Positions 8,713 to 18,536 of a DNA stretch of 64,000 nt are shown piece by piece; within the stretch, counting starts at the first letter, position 1, and every line of letters starts with the position of its first letter. A program made the translations under genes and the position numbers. The DNA is from Microvirga lupini. Its GTDB lineage: Bacteria > Pseudomonadota > Alphaproteobacteria > Rhizobiales > Beijerinckiaceae. A model generated the notes under the pieces. The model was given only the letters and a program-made list of their open reading frames with translations, searched no databases and was not told the origin of the DNA. Where the stretch lies: assembly GCF_014191055.1 (NCBI RefSeq), contig NZ_JACHWB010000001.1:649875-713874 (forward strand), in the 5' to 3' direction.

Positions 8713-10299
8713 TCACGCAGGAATATCGAGCGGGAACACCGTGCCGTCATCGGCCGTGAGGCTGAACCGGCCGCCGAGCTGCTGGGCGAAGGACCGGATG
8801 AGCTTCATGCCCAGCGACGAGTCGCTCTCCGGTGCGACTGACAGGCCCCTGCCGGTATCGCGCACGATGATTTCGATCCGGCCGTCGATGCGGCGCGCCG
8901 AGACGAGAATGCGCCCGCCTTCACCCGGTCCGAAGGCGTGCTTGAACGCGTTGGAAATCGCCTCCGTGACGGCGAGCGCCAGGGGTGCGCCGCGATCGAG
9001 GTCGATCATGAGCGGTTCGGCATCCAGATCGACGGAGATCCCACGGGCGACCGCCCCGTAGGTGGCGGACAGCTCGGGAATGAGACGACCTAGATAGTCC
9101 TGTAGGTTGATCGTGCCGCCCGTATCCTTGCGGTAGAGGATGTCATGGATCAGCCCGATGGAGCGCAGCCGATCCTGCGTCTCCTGAAAGGCCGCCTTGA
9201 CCCCCGGATCCGGGAAGCGGCGGGCCTGCATCTGCAGCAGGCTCGATGTGACCTGCAGGTTGTTCTTCACCCGGTGGTGGATTTCCTGCAGCAGCATGAC
9301 CTTGTCGGAAAGAGCAGTGCCTAAGTTTTCGTTGGCCTGCCGCAACTCGCTCTGGGTGGTTTCCGTCTGGTGGCTGAGTCTCACTCCGATCCAGGTGAGC
9401 CAGCAGAGCGCGATCAACACCAGCCCAGTGATGCCCGCACTCCAGTAGAACCCGGTCGTCCAGGCGGCGAGGGCCGTTGCCACCGGCACGCTCGCCGTGA
9501 CCGTGACGGGCCAGCGGTCCAGGCGGCGGAAGGAAATGATCCGATCGATCCCATCGCCCATGTCGTTGGCGCGGTACGTTCCGCTGCGCTGCCCTTCCAT
9601 CTCGTTGAAGAGCGCCGTGTGGCTGACGCCCGAATCCGTCTGGTTCGGCGTGAGGCCGGTGCGTGCAATCACGCGCCCATCGCGCCCCCACATGCCGAGG
9701 ATCACGTTGCCCGTGTTGCTGTCGGAACGCGAAACCTCCTGCAGGAAGGCGGGGCGGAGCGCAATCTGCGCCACGCCGTCGAAATCGCCGTTCAGGTCGG
9801 GAATGCGGCGGGAATAGGTATAGATGACCTCCTGGGCGATACGCCCGAAAACCGCCCCACCCACGAAGGTTTCAGCTCCGGCGCGATGCGCCTTGAACCA
9901 CGACCGGTCGGCAAAATTCACCGCCGCATTCGGCTGCAGCGTCGAAATCCCGACGGTGCTCCCGTCCTTGTCGATGATCAGGAACAGGTCGCTGGCGGAG
10001 GATCTCTGCGTCAAGCCGGCAAGGTACTGGCTGGCGTCGGTCGTTTCGCTCAAGGCGCCGACACCGCCCCTCAGGCGCACATAGGCGATGATATCGTTGA
10101 GGAGGAGGTCGCTCGTCTCGAGCGTCCGCTTGGCATACTCCTCCATCAGGAGGGCGAGATCCTGCGTTGCGGCTTCAGCGCGATGCAAAGCGCTGCGGTA
10201 TTCGAGCCACAGGAACGTCCCCCTGATCCCGATCACCGCGACGGCGAACAGAATCGCCGTCGCGTACAGAACGCTGCGCATATCGCGGACGGGAATCAT
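8713..10299 (-). CDS. Membrane sensor histidine kinase, Cache plus HisKA_2 (HWE-like)
   Basis: The 528-residue protein has a TM helix at about 9-30, an extracytoplasmic double-Cache-like sensor (about 35-275; DRSWFKAHRAG is a typical Cache stretch), and a second TM at about 280-300. A short coiled coil leads to the HisKA_2 phosphoacceptor box LLQEIHHRVKNNLQVTSSLL (about 340-360). The HATPase domain has EAISNAFKHAF (N box) and RDTGRGL (G1 box). This class occurs mainly in alphaproteobacteria, often linked to general stress or blue-light signalling. No response regulator is adjacent, so the partner is unknown. Confidence 0.9.
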   Translation of the reverse strand: MIPVRDMRSVLYATAILFAVAVIGIRGTFLWLEYRSALHRAEAATQDLALLMEEYAKRTLETSDLLLNDIIAYVRLRGGVGALSETTDASQYLAGLTQRSSASDLFLIIDKDGSTVGISTLQPNAAVNFADRSWFKAHRAGAETFVGGAVFGRIAQEVIYTYSRRIPDLNGDFDGVAQIALRPAFLQEVSRSDSNTGNVILGMWGRDGRVIARTGLTPNQTDSGVSHTALFNEMEGQRSGTYRANDMGDGIDRIISFRRLDRWPVTVTASVPVATALAAWTTGFYWSAGITGLVLIALCWLTWIGVRLSHQTETTQSELRQANENLGTALSDKVMLLQEIHHRVKNNLQVTSSLLQMQARRFPDPGVKAAFQETQDRLRSIGLIHDILYRKDTGGTINLQDYLGRLIPELSATYGAVARGISVDLDAEPLMIDLDRGAPLALAVTEAISNAFKHAFGPGEGGRILVSARRIDGRIEIIVRDTGRGLSVAPESDSSLGMKLIRSFAQQLGGRFSLTADDGTVFPLDIPA

Positions 10300-10451
10300 G
10301 CGGCGGGAACTCAGCTCCGAAGCTGTGGGCGGAACGGGTGCAGACAGGACCCTATGCTAGGCCGCTATGCCGGTCCACAACATAGATTAGGTGACAGGTC
10401 AAAGCCCCGTTGCTAATCAGACGGCAACGAAACCCTTGCTCCGAGCTGCTC

Positions 10452-11297
10452 ATGTCCACCACTGACCTCGCCCACACGATCGATGCCGCCTGGGAAGACC
10501 GGGCCAATGTCAACGCTGCCACGACAGGGGCCGTGCGCGAGGCCGTGGAGGAGGCCATGAGCCTGCTCGATTCAGGCAAAGCCCGCGTGGCCGAGAAGGC
10601 TGCCAGCGGCGAGTGGCAGGTGCATCAGTGGCTGAAAAAGGCCGTCCTGCTCTCCTTCCGCCTCAACGACATGGAGGTGATCGGCGGCGGACCGGGCGAG
10701 GCGACCTGGTGGGACAAGGTTCCCTCGAAGTTCGCCGGCTGGGGTGAGAACCGCTTCCGCGCCGCAGGCTTCCGCGCCGTGCCGAACTGCACCGTGCGCC
10801 GCGGCGCCTATATCGCGCCGGGCGTCGTTCTGATGCCCTCCTTCGTCAATCTCGGCGCCTATGTGGACGAGAACACCATGGTCGACACCTGGGCGACGGT
10901 GGGGTCCTGCGCCCAGATCGGCAAGAACGTGCATCTCTCCGGCGGCGTCGGCATCGGCGGCGTGCTGGAGCCGCTCCAGGCCAATCCTACCATCATCGAG
11001 GACAACTGCTTCATCGGCGCCCGCTCCGAGGTGGTGGAGGGCGTGGTGGTCGGCGAAGGCTCGGTGCTCTCCATGGGGGTGTTCCTCTCGGCCTCCACCA
11101 AGATCATCGACCGCAACACCGGCGAGATCTTCATCGGCCGCGTCCCGCCGTACTCGGTCGTCGTGCCCGGCTCGCTTCCAGGAAAGCCCCTCCCGGACGG
11201 CACCCCCGGCCCGTCCCTCTACTGCGCGGTCATCGTGAAGCGCGTCGATGCCCAGACGCGGGCGAAGACGGGGATCAACGAGCTGTTGCGGGATTAA
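10452..11297 (+). CDS. dapD: 2,3,4,5-tetrahydropyridine-2,6-dicarboxylate N-succinyltransferase
   Basis: DapD succinylates tetrahydrodipicolinate in the succinylase branch of lysine and meso-diaminopimelate synthesis. The 281-residue protein shows left-handed beta-helix hexapeptide repeats (for example [35 protein letters not shown]). The ATG at 10452 starts the conserved region [14 protein letters not shown]; an upstream frame from 10410 adds unrelated residues. dapE, which acts two steps later, lies 620 bases downstream, separated by one inserted gene. Confidence 0.96.
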   Translation: MSTTDLAHTIDAAWEDRANVNAATTGAVREAVEEAMSLLDSGKARVAEKAASGEWQVHQWLKKAVLLSFRLNDMEVIGGGPGEATWWDKVPSKFAGWGENRFRAAGFRAVPNCTVRRGAYIAPGVVLMPSFVNLGAYVDENTMVDTWATVGSCAQIGKNVHLSGGVGIGGVLEPLQANPTIIEDNCFIGARSEVVEGVVVGEGSVLSMGVFLSASTKIIDRNTGEIFIGRVPPYSVVVPGSLPGKPLPDGTPGPSLYCAVIVKRVDAQTRAKTGINELLRD

Positions 11298-11312
11298 TCG
11301 ACAGGTTATAAA

Positions 11313-11345
11313 CCTAACATGCGATACGTTGTATCGCATGTTAGG
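11313..11345. repeat. Perfect 15-bp inverted repeat between dapD and the DUF805 gene
   Basis: CCTAACATGCGATAC at 11313-11327 and its exact complement at 11331-11345 are separated by only three bases (GTT). The right arm ends at the AGGTGAGG ribosome site of the DUF805 gene (start 11352). It could be a dapD terminator, although it lacks a T-run, an RNA hairpin that masks the ribosome site, or an operator. Confidence 0.75.
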
Positions 11346-11351
11346 TGAGGC

Positions 11352-11858
11352 ATGAGTTTTCTGGAGTTATTCTTCAGTTTTTACGGCAGGGTTGGCCGCA
11401 CCGCATATTGGTGTGGCATCGCTATTTGCTTAACCTTTCTCGCTCTTGTCCCGCTAATAACCAGCGTGATCATTTATGTGCTGACTGGGGGATTCGATGC
11501 GGGTGCGATCATATCCACTGCTGTGCATATTGGCGCTGTGCCCGCAGCCGTCTCTATTATTAGCTTTCACGTAAGACGCCTTCATGATCGTGGCTTGAGC
11601 GGGTGGTGGGTCGTTCCTGCCTTTGCAGTCATTGGCTTGAGTGGAAAGTGGATTATGGGAACGATGTTGCTCCTTCTTAAAAGACCTAGCGACGGACTTC
11701 TCGCCATGAATCCTGCGCTCGCTCTACTAGGTATCACTTTCTTCCTCATCGGAGGGGTCGCAGGAACAAATGGCCCGAACCGCTACGGCCCTGATCCTCG
11801 TGACGAGGATCAGGGAGAGATGCCTGATACACTCGGAATCGATCAGACCAAGTTTTGA
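11352..11858 (+). CDS. DUF805 family membrane protein
   Basis: The 168-residue protein has the DUF805 hallmarks: [11 protein letters not shown] at the N-terminus, [12 protein letters not shown] after the second TM, and [11 protein letters not shown] near the C-terminus. Four TM segments are visible (about 20-45, 55-75, 88-112, 122-142). GC content is visibly lower than in the flanking lysine genes and it separates dapD from dapE, which suggests later insertion. The family has no settled function. Confidence 0.85.
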   Translation: MSFLELFFSFYGRVGRTAYWCGIAICLTFLALVPLITSVIIYVLTGGFDAGAIISTAVHIGAVPAAVSIISFHVRRLHDRGLSGWWVVPAFAVIGLSGKWIMGTMLLLLKRPSDGLLAMNPALALLGITFFLIGGVAGTNGPNRYGPDPRDEDQGEMPDTLGIDQTKF

Positions 11859-11920
11859 AGGCGATATCCTCGTCCCACGAATGGGGATTGATTTTATCAA
11901 CGGACGTGCGTCATGGAGAT

Positions 11921-13090
11921 ATGCCGCACGAAACCTCTCCCCTTTCCCTCGCCCAGTCGCTTCTTCGCTGCCCCTCCGTGACGCCTGAAGAGGGCGGCGC
12001 TCTTGCCTTCATCGAAGGCGTCCTGAAGCAGGCGGGGTTCGAGGTGCACCGGCCGGTCTTCTCCGAGCCCGGCACGCCGGACGTGGAGAACCTCTATGCC
12101 CGCTACGGCTCGGGCGAGCCTTATCTGCTCTTTGCCGGCCACACCGATGTCGTTCCGCCGGGCGATGCGAGCCGCTGGACGCATGATCCGTTCAGCGGCG
12201 AGATCCACGGCGGCGAGCTCTACGGGCGCGGCGCGGTCGACATGAAGGGCGGCGTCGCCTGCATGATGGCGGCGGCGCTCGATTTCATCCGCAACACTCC
12301 CGGGTTCAAGGGGTCAATCGGGTTCCTCATCACGGGAGACGAGGAGGGGCCGGCCGTCAACGGCACGGTCAAGCTCCTCGAATGGGCGAAGGGCCGCGGC
12401 GAGCGCTTCGACCATTGCATATTGGGCGAGCCCACCAACCCGAACCAGCTCGGCGACATGATCAAGATCGGCCGGCGTGGGTCGCTCACGGGCCGGATCG
12501 TGGTCGAGGGCAAGCAGGGGCACGTGGCCTATCCGCATCTCGCCGACAATCCCATCCCAGGCATGATGCGCCTGCTCTCAGGGCTCCTGAGCGAGCCGCT
12601 CGATCACGGCACGGAGCATTTCGATGCCTCGAACCTGGAGGTCACCACGGTCGATGTGGGCAACCTGGCCTCCAACGTCATTCCGGCCGAGGTGCGGGCA
12701 ACCTTCAACATCCGCTTCAACGACCTCTGGACGCCGCAAAGCCTGGAGGAGGAGATCGAAAGCCGCCTGCGCGAAGCTGCGGGCAACACGGTGCGCTACC
12801 GCCTCACGATGGACCCGACGAATGCGGTCGCGTTCCTGACGCCGCCGAACGCGTTCGTGGGCTTCATCGCCGATGCCATCAAGGCCGAGACCGGTTTTCA
12901 GCCGAAGCTCTCCACCACGGGCGGCACGTCGGATGCTCGCTTCATTGTGAAGGATTGCCCGGTGGTGGAGTTCGGCCTCGTCGGACAGACCATGCACCAG
13001 ATCGACGAGCGGGTGCCGGTGGCCGATCTGGACCGCCTGACAGGGATTTACCGCAAGGTGCTCGACGCCTACTTCGCCGCGGCATCCTGA
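11921..13090 (+). CDS. dapE: Succinyl-diaminopimelate desuccinylase
   Basis: DapE is a cytoplasmic di-zinc hydrolase that removes succinate from N-succinyl-LL-diaminopimelate for lysine and peptidoglycan. The 389-residue protein has the M20 metal motif [12 protein letters not shown] (zinc His and catalytic Asp), [23 protein letters not shown] (catalytic and bridging Glu), and [11 protein letters not shown] and [12 protein letters not shown] near the C-terminus. ATG 11921 is chosen because conserved residues follow at once; an earlier frame from 11855 is less likely. Confidence 0.95.
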   Translation: MPHETSPLSLAQSLLRCPSVTPEEGGALAFIEGVLKQAGFEVHRPVFSEPGTPDVENLYARYGSGEPYLLFAGHTDVVPPGDASRWTHDPFSGEIHGGELYGRGAVDMKGGVACMMAAALDFIRNTPGFKGSIGFLITGDEEGPAVNGTVKLLEWAKGRGERFDHCILGEPTNPNQLGDMIKIGRRGSLTGRIVVEGKQGHVAYPHLADNPIPGMMRLLSGLLSEPLDHGTEHFDASNLEVTTVDVGNLASNVIPAEVRATFNIRFNDLWTPQSLEEEIESRLREAAGNTVRYRLTMDPTNAVAFLTPPNAFVGFIADAIKAETGFQPKLSTTGGTSDARFIVKDCPVVEFGLVGQTMHQIDERVPVADLDRLTGIYRKVLDAYFAAAS

Positions 13091-13193
13091 CGATGCAAGC
13101 GTGACTATTTAGACTAAAGTCGAAATATGAGCGGAACGTTTTAGGACGTCCGTCCATTCTCGTGAGCAACCGTCTTCAAGGATGAGGCTGCTC

Positions 13194-13784
13194 ATGATCG
13201 TCACGGCGGATGAGGTCAATCGCTCGTTCAAGGGAACCCTCGACCTGCTCAACAGCAGGGTGGAGGGGCTGAAAGCCTTCGACATGAGCGAACGGGGCTT
13301 CTGGCGTTCTTTCACAGCGCTCTGGCTGACCCTTCCGGCTTACGTGGTTTCCCTGGCCTTCGAGCGCCTGCGCCTCGGCCTGCTCCAGCCCGACCGGTCG
13401 CTGCTCGATAATTTCTGGGTCGATCTCGTCGTGGCCTTCGGCCATGTGGCGGGCTTCCTGGCCCTGCCGATCGCCATGATCTGGATCGCCCGCTGGCTCC
13501 GGCTCGAGAGGGCCTACGTGCCCTTCGTGATCGTCACGAACTGGATCTCGGTCATCGGGATGCTGGTCCTCTCGGTGCCGGCCATGCTCATGCTCATCGG
13601 CTGGGCGCCTCCCGGTCTCGCCAGCCTCTTCAGCCTGGCATTTGCGATCATCATCGTCCGGCTGCAATGGTTCGCCACCAAGTCGACTCTGGGCCTCTCG
13701 AGCCTGTCGGCATTGGGCATCGTTGTGCTCGGCATCGTGCTCAATTCCTTCGTGGCGAGCGCGATGCGAGGACTCCTAGGCTAA
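13194..13784 (+). CDS. Conserved membrane protein of unknown function
   Basis: This product has about 196 residues with four to five hydrophobic segments (roughly 35-55, 72-95, 105-130, 135-152 and 165-190) and no recognised catalytic motif. ATG 13194 follows GAGG by six bases; an ATG at 13182 lies right after AAGG and is also possible. It overlaps the convergent truA by 9 bases at the 3' end. Similar proteins occur beside truA in Hyphomicrobiales, so it is a real but uncharacterised gene. Confidence 0.7.
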   Translation: MIVTADEVNRSFKGTLDLLNSRVEGLKAFDMSERGFWRSFTALWLTLPAYVVSLAFERLRLGLLQPDRSLLDNFWVDLVVAFGHVAGFLALPIAMIWIARWLRLERAYVPFVIVTNWISVIGMLVLSVPAMLMLIGWAPPGLASLFSLAFAIIIVRLQWFATKSTLGLSSLSALGIVVLGIVLNSFVASAMRGLLG

Positions 13785-14525
13785 TTCTGGGTAATCGACA
13801 CCGATCAGGTAGAGACCGGTCGGCGGTGCCATGGGGCCGCAGCGCTTGCGGTCCTTCGCGTCCAGGGCCGCGCGCACATCCTCCACCGACCAGCGCCCGG
13901 CACCGGCCCGCTCCAGGGTTCCCGTCATCGAGCGCACCTGATGGTGCAGGAACGAGCGGGCGGAGGCATGAATGCGGATCTCGTCGCCGATCCGCTCCAC
14001 GTCGAGGCGGTCGAGGGTGCGGATCGGGCTGTTGGCCTGGCATTCGGCAGCCCGGAAGGTGGTGAAGTCGTGCCGCCCGATGAGGGTCTGCGCGGCCTCG
14101 TGCATGACATCCGAATCGAGTGCCCACGCCACGTGCCAGACCCGGTTTGCCTCAAGGGTGGGGGGCGCGCGCCGATTGAGGATGCGATAAACATAATGGC
14201 GCTTCACGGCGGAGAGGCGGGCATTGAACGTCTCGGGAACGATCCGCGCCGACAGGATCGCGATAGGCGCGGGCCTCAGGTGGGAATTGGTGGCGTCCCG
14301 CACCGTATCCGGCCGCCACTCCTTCTCCAGGTCCACATGCACGACCTGGTGGGTGGCGTGAACGCCTGAATCGGTGCGGCCGGCACAGTGAATGCGCACG
14401 GGCGTGCCGGTGAAGCGCGCAATGGCATCCTCCACGGCCTGCTGCACGGAGAGGCCGTTCGTCTGATGCTGCCACCCGGTGAATGGCGTGCCGTCATATT
14501 CGACGACAAGCTTATAGCGAGGCAT
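13776..14525 (-). CDS. truA: tRNA pseudouridine(38-40) synthase
   Basis: TruA modifies uridines 38-40 in the anticodon arm of many tRNAs. The 249-residue protein has [10 protein letters not shown] near the N-terminus, the catalytic aspartate motif [10 protein letters not shown] (about residues 48-57) and the C-terminal [13 protein letters not shown] stretch, all diagnostic. It is the last gene of the leftward def-fmt-GNAT-truA cluster. Confidence 0.97.
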   Translation of the reverse strand: MPRYKLVVEYDGTPFTGWQHQTNGLSVQQAVEDAIARFTGTPVRIHCAGRTDSGVHATHQVVHVDLEKEWRPDTVRDATNSHLRPAPIAILSARIVPETFNARLSAVKRHYVYRILNRRAPPTLEANRVWHVAWALDSDVMHEAAQTLIGRHDFTTFRAAECQANSPIRTLDRLDVERIGDEIRIHASARSFLHHQVRSMTGTLERAGAGRWSVEDVRAALDAKDRKRCGPMAPPTGLYLIGVDYPELA

Positions 14526-14527
14526 GT

Positions 14528-15022
14528 CTAGTTCAGTTCTGCAAAAGCCCTGGCATAGGATACAGGGCCGTTGGCGCCTTTACCGCGATCGGAAAGCGCA
14601 AGGGCCTGGAGATAGGGCCCGTCATAGGGTGTTTTCAGCTTTTCCGCCAGCTTCGGATCGAACCCGAACCGACCGTAATAGTGCGGTTCTCCCAGAACAA
14701 CGACCAAGTCGTACCCGCTTTCGGTGAGACGCTTCAGGCTGTGCCGGACAAGAGCCGCTCCGATACCCTGCTTCTGAAAGGCGGGAGCAATCGCAAGCGG
14801 CGCCAGTACGCATGCTCTTATGCCAGGGGTTTGGTGCAGCACCAGATGAGAATAGGCAATATGCCCAGCCGGATCGTCATTGTAGGCGGTCAGGGAGAGG
14901 AGCAGATCACCATCGTTGTGCATGTTCCGCACAAGATCGGCTTCCGCCGATTGTCCGAAGGCCGCGACATAGATCGTGTAGATCGCCTGCCAGTCGGTGG
15001 ATTCCTCCAGACGGATCGTCAT
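14528..15022 (-). CDS. GNAT family N-acetyltransferase
   Basis: About 164 residues starting at ATG 15022, which follows a GAGGA ribosome site overlapping the fmt stop. The acetyl-CoA loop region [17 protein letters not shown] (about residues 80-96) and the later [18 protein letters not shown], with its conserved YYxRFGF, match the YhbS-like subgroup. The substrate is unknown. It lies between fmt and truA with almost no spacing, so it is co-transcribed. Confidence 0.87.
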   Translation of the reverse strand: MTIRLEESTDWQAIYTIYVAAFGQSAEADLVRNMHNDGDLLLSLTAYNDDPAGHIAYSHLVLHQTPGIRACVLAPLAIAPAFQKQGIGAALVRHSLKRLTESGYDLVVVLGEPHYYGRFGFDPKLAEKLKTPYDGPYLQALALSDRGKGANGPVSYARAFAELN

Positions 15023-15030
15023 AGGCGTCC

Positions 15031-15963
15031 TCACCCAAAACGGGCGCCCGGATCAAGCCTAACGCCGCGCAGGAATTCCTCGAAAGCTACGGGGCCCTTG
15101 CCGGCTCTTTGAACCTGGATGAGACGGACAGCCCCGTCACCGCAGGATATTATACCATTATTGTCCAGCATTGTCCCAGGGGAACCTGAGCCTTTCCCCA
15201 AGGCGGCCCGCAGCACCTTCACCCGCTCCGTACCCTTGCCGAAATCGGCCGTGAAATAGGCTCCCGGGAAGGGCGATAGCCCGCGGATGTGATCGTGCAC
15301 CGCCTGTGACGGCTTCGACCAGTCGATCAGGGCATCTTCGTTCTTGAGCTTGTGGGCGTAGGTCACGCCCTCTTCCGGCTGAGGGGTGAAGTTCAGGCCA
15401 CCGCGCGAGAGGGCGGCCAGCGCCCGCACCATGAGGTCGGCGCCGAGCACCATGAGCCTGTCGTGCAGATCGCCCGCACTCATGTCGGGCTCGATCGCGA
15501 CCCGCTCGACCATGGCGACAGGACCGGTGTCGAGCCCTTCCTCCATCTTCATGACGGCAACGCCGGTCTCCCGGTCACCGGCCATGACGGCCCGCTGGAT
15601 CGGCGCCGCACCGCGCCAGCGGGGGAGCAAAGAGGCGTGAAGGTTGAGGCAGCCGAGTTCCGGCGCCTCGAGAATCGCCTTCGGGAGCAGCATGCCATAG
15701 GCCACCACGACGGCCACATCGGCGTCATGGCTGCGGAAGATCTCCGCCGCTTCTTCCGTGCGCAGGGTCTTCGGAGTCAGCACGGGCAGTCCGAACCGAT
15801 CGGCCATCTTGTGAACGGGCGAGGGCTTCAATTCCATGCCGCGCCCTGCAGCGGCCGGCGGACGGGTATAGACGGCCACCACATCGTGGCCCTGGCCGAC
15901 GATCTCGGACAGCGTGGGCACGGCGAAATCGGGGGTGCCCATGAAGACGACGCGCAGGCTCAT
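15031..15963 (-). CDS. fmt: Methionyl-tRNA formyltransferase
   Basis: Fmt formylates initiator Met-tRNA. The 310-residue protein has the [13 protein letters not shown]-terminus, the catalytic [17 protein letters not shown] block (Asn and His of the active site, about residues 110-126), EEGLDTGP and the C-terminal tRNA-binding domain. Its ATG at 15963 overlaps the def stop by 4 bases, so the two initiation-methionine processing genes are translationally coupled. Confidence 0.97.
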   Translation of the reverse strand: MSLRVVFMGTPDFAVPTLSEIVGQGHDVVAVYTRPPAAAGRGMELKPSPVHKMADRFGLPVLTPKTLRTEEAAEIFRSHDADVAVVVAYGMLLPKAILEAPELGCLNLHASLLPRWRGAAPIQRAVMAGDRETGVAVMKMEEGLDTGPVAMVERVAIEPDMSAGDLHDRLMVLGADLMVRALAALSRGGLNFTPQPEEGVTYAHKLKNEDALIDWSKPSQAVHDHIRGLSPFPGAYFTADFGKGTERVKVLRAALGKGSGSPGTMLDNNGIISCGDGAVRLIQVQRAGKGPVAFEEFLRGVRLDPGARFG

Positions 15964-16478
15964 GCGCCGGCCTCGCGCCGGGCTGCCTTCTTGAACTTGG
16001 TCATGACCCGGTCGCGCTTGAGCTTCGACAGGTAATCGATGAACAGGACCCCGTTGAGGTGGTCGATCTCGTGCTGAACGCAGGTGGCCAGAAGACCGTC
16101 GGCATCCTGCTCGACGGTCTCGCCCTGCAGGTCCATGTAGCGGAAGCGCACCCGGTCCGGCCGCTCGACCTCCTCGTAATATTCCGGGATCGAGAGGCAC
16201 CCCTCCTCGTAGATCCGCTTCTCCTCCGAGGTCCAGAGAATCTCGGGGTTGATGAGCACCATCGGCTGGCGCTCGTCCTCCGACTTCGACACGTCCATGG
16301 TCACCATGCGGACCGGTATGCCGATCTGGATGGCGGCCAACCCGACGCCGGGGGCGTCGTACATGGTTTCCAGCATGTCGTCCGCCAACTGGCGGATCTC
16401 GCTCGTGATTTCCTTAACGGGCTCGGAAATCAGCCGGAGCTTGGAATCGGGAATGATGACGAGGGGTCTGATGGTCAT
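15960..16478 (-). CDS. def: Peptide deformylase
   Basis: Def removes the formyl group from nascent protein N-termini. The 172-residue protein has all three metal motifs: [10 protein letters not shown] (about residues 46-55), [14 protein letters not shown] (Cys ligand, about 92-105) and QHEIDHLNG (HExxH, about 136-144). The length is typical of type I deformylases. It is first in the leftward def-fmt-GNAT-truA operon. Confidence 0.97.
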   Translation of the reverse strand: MTIRPLVIIPDSKLRLISEPVKEITSEIRQLADDMLETMYDAPGVGLAAIQIGIPVRMVTMDVSKSEDERQPMVLINPEILWTSEEKRIYEEGCLSIPEYYEEVERPDRVRFRYMDLQGETVEQDADGLLATCVQHEIDHLNGVLFIDYLSKLKRDRVMTKFKKAARREAGA

Positions 16479-16565
16479 GATCGCGGGAGATAAGCGCTTG
16501 GGTCAGGATGGTCAAATCGTTCGTCTTATGTTCGGATGCATCCGTCAACTGGAACCTTGACCTTG

Positions 16566-17753
16566 ATGAATGACATCGTCCTGATCTTAGGCCAAACCCA
16601 CCTGACCTGGGGGCAGATCGTCATGGGGATGGCGGGGTTGAGCCTAGTCCTCCTGCTCCTCGTGACCGTGCTGCTCCTGCGGACCCGCCGGGACCGGGCC
16701 ATTGAAGCGCTGATTGCCGACGAGCGGGCGCGGGAGATGGACGACAAGGTGGCGGAGCTCACCCGGATCCAATCCGAGATGACCGGCCGGATGCGGACCA
16801 TGGCGGAGGTCTTCGGCTCCCGCCAGAGCGACTTCGTGCGCATGATCTCGGAGCGGATCGACGGGCTGCAGCACCGGGTCGGCCAGGGGCTGGAATCGTC
16901 CACGCGCCACCAATCCGAAAACCTGTCCAAGCTGAACGAACGCCTCGCCGTCATCGATGCTGCGCAGCAGAACCTGACGAATCTTACCGGCGAGATCGTG
17001 GGGCTCAAGGACATCCTGTCGAACAAGCAGACCCGCGGTGCCTATGGTCAGGGGCGAATGGAGGCGATCATCCGCGACGGGCTTCCGCCCAACGCTTTCG
17101 AGTTCCAGGCGACGCTCTCCAACCGCACCCGCCCGGACTGCCTCGTGCGCTTGCCGGGCGACGAGCGGGGTCTCGTGATCGATGCCAAGTTCCCCCTGGA
17201 GGGGTTCACGCTGTTCCGCGAGGCTAAGGGTGACGAGGCGCGCAGCAAGGCGGCTGCAAGAGTCCGCAACGACATGCTCATCCATGTGAAGGACATTGCG
17301 GAAAAGTACCTGATCCCTGGGGAGACCCAGGACATCGCCATGCTGTTCGTGCCGGCGGAGTCGCTGTATGCGGATCTCGCCGAGCATTTCGACGAGGTGG
17401 TGCAGAAGGCCCATCGCGCGCGCATCGTCATCGTCTCGCCCTCGCTGCTGACGCTGGCCATCCAGGTGATGCAGGCGCTCGTTCGCGATGCCCGGATCCG
17501 GGAGGAGGCGCGGGTGATCCAGGTCGAGGTGCAGAAGCTCCTGGAAGACGTGGAGCGGCTCGATTCCCGTGTGGCGAAGCTCGATGCTCATTTCCGGCAG
17601 GCGCAGGACGACGTGTCCCAGATCAGGGTGTCGGCCGACAAGATCGTGAAACGCGGTGAGCGGATCGAAGCTCTCGAATTCGACGAAGGCGAAGCGGAGG
17701 CCCGGGCCGAGCTCCTGCGTCTCCAAGGCCGCAATCTTCGGGCCGTGGATTAG
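16566..17753 (+). CDS. rmuC: DNA recombination protein RmuC
   Basis: The 395-residue protein has an N-terminal TM helix (about 15-38), a long coiled coil (about 45-150) and the RmuC nuclease-like domain. The signature RGAYGQGRMEAIIRDGLPP begins at about residue 160 and LVIDAKFPLEGF follows at about 205. RmuC proteins limit rearrangements at inverted repeats. A start at 16536 is also open, but the ATG at 16566 leads straight into the TM helix. Confidence 0.94.
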   Translation: MNDIVLILGQTHLTWGQIVMGMAGLSLVLLLLVTVLLLRTRRDRAIEALIADERAREMDDKVAELTRIQSEMTGRMRTMAEVFGSRQSDFVRMISERIDGLQHRVGQGLESSTRHQSENLSKLNERLAVIDAAQQNLTNLTGEIVGLKDILSNKQTRGAYGQGRMEAIIRDGLPPNAFEFQATLSNRTRPDCLVRLPGDERGLVIDAKFPLEGFTLFREAKGDEARSKAAARVRNDMLIHVKDIAEKYLIPGETQDIAMLFVPAESLYADLAEHFDEVVQKAHRARIVIVSPSLLTLAIQVMQALVRDARIREEARVIQVEVQKLLEDVERLDSRVAKLDAHFRQAQDDVSQIRVSADKIVKRGERIEALEFDEGEAEARAELLRLQGRNLRAVD

Positions 17754-17857
17754 GAACCGCCTTCCGCCCGCGACGTTCTTCCCACGCTGAACCAGGCGCC
17801 AGGCAGATGATGGCGCTCGCATGTTGGCATATCTCTGAACCCGGGAAGGATTGCGCT

Positions 17858-18361
17858 ATGGGCCTTTTGTCGAAGGACATCAAGTCGTTGGATGATCTCT
17901 TCATCCATACTCTGCAGGATATCTACTACGCCGAGCAGCAGATCACGAAGGCGCTGCCTCAGATGATCGAAAAGGCCAGCGACCCGCAGCTGAAGCAGGC
18001 CTTCCAGACCCATCTCGGCGAAACCCAGCAGCAGATCCAGATGGTCGAGCAGGTGTTCCGCATGCATGGCCATGACCCCAAGGGCGTGACCTGCCCGGCC
18101 ATCGACGGCATCATCGACGAAGCGCAGGATATTGCCGGCGACATTGCCGATCCGCAGGTTCTCGACGCCGCGCTGCTCGCCGCCGCTCAGGCTGTCGAGC
18201 ACTATGAAATCACCCGCTATGGCACGCTCGTGGCCTGGGCCAAGCAGCTTGGTCGCGAAGACTGCGCCGGCGTCCTGCACCAGATCCTGGATCAGGAGAA
18301 GGCGACTGATCAGAAGCTCAACCGGATCGCCGAGAGCAAGATCAACACCAAGGCTGCGTAA
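17858..18361 (+). CDS. DUF892 / YciE-type ferritin-like protein
   Basis: This 167-residue all-helical protein contains SLDDLFIHTLQDIYYAEQQI, then QAVEHYEITRYGTLVAWA and a final HQILDQEKATDQKLNRIAE, which provide the Glu and His residues of a ferritin-like di-iron bundle. YciE-family proteins are induced by osmotic or general stress in alphaproteobacteria. ATG 17858 is chosen because the conserved domain starts there. A clear terminator follows. Confidence 0.92.
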   Translation: MGLLSKDIKSLDDLFIHTLQDIYYAEQQITKALPQMIEKASDPQLKQAFQTHLGETQQQIQMVEQVFRMHGHDPKGVTCPAIDGIIDEAQDIAGDIADPQVLDAALLAAAQAVEHYEITRYGTLVAWAKQLGREDCAGVLHQILDQEKATDQKLNRIAESKINTKAA

Positions 18362-18384
18362 GCTCTTCGCTTTACGGAGCCGAG

Positions 18385-18411
18385 AATGGCCCCCGACAGG
18401 GGGCCATTTTT
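18385..18411 (+). terminator. Rho-independent terminator after the YciE-like gene
   Basis: A perfect 10-bp stem AATGGCCCCC / GGGGGCCATT with a GACA loop is followed by a run of five T residues. It starts 24 bases after the stop codon. Confidence 0.9.
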
Positions 18412-18425
18412 GTTTCCGCTGAGCT

Positions 18426-18518
18426 TGTCATCCCCGGCGGCCATAGGCCGGGAAGGGGATCCATGGTTGGGAGCGTGTGAGTGGATTTCCCTCCGCTGCG
18501 CTTGGGCCGGGAACCACA
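18426..18518. repeat. Palindromic intergenic repeat, TGTCATCCCCGG family
   Basis: This unit starts TGTCATCCCCGGCGGCCATA, contains GGGAAGGGGATCCATGG and ends with GGGCCGGGAACCACA, matching the unit at 5628 with changes in the middle. It fills the gap between the terminator and the convergent HAD gene. Confidence 0.72.
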
Positions 18519-18536
18519 AGACTATGATGGGGAGGT

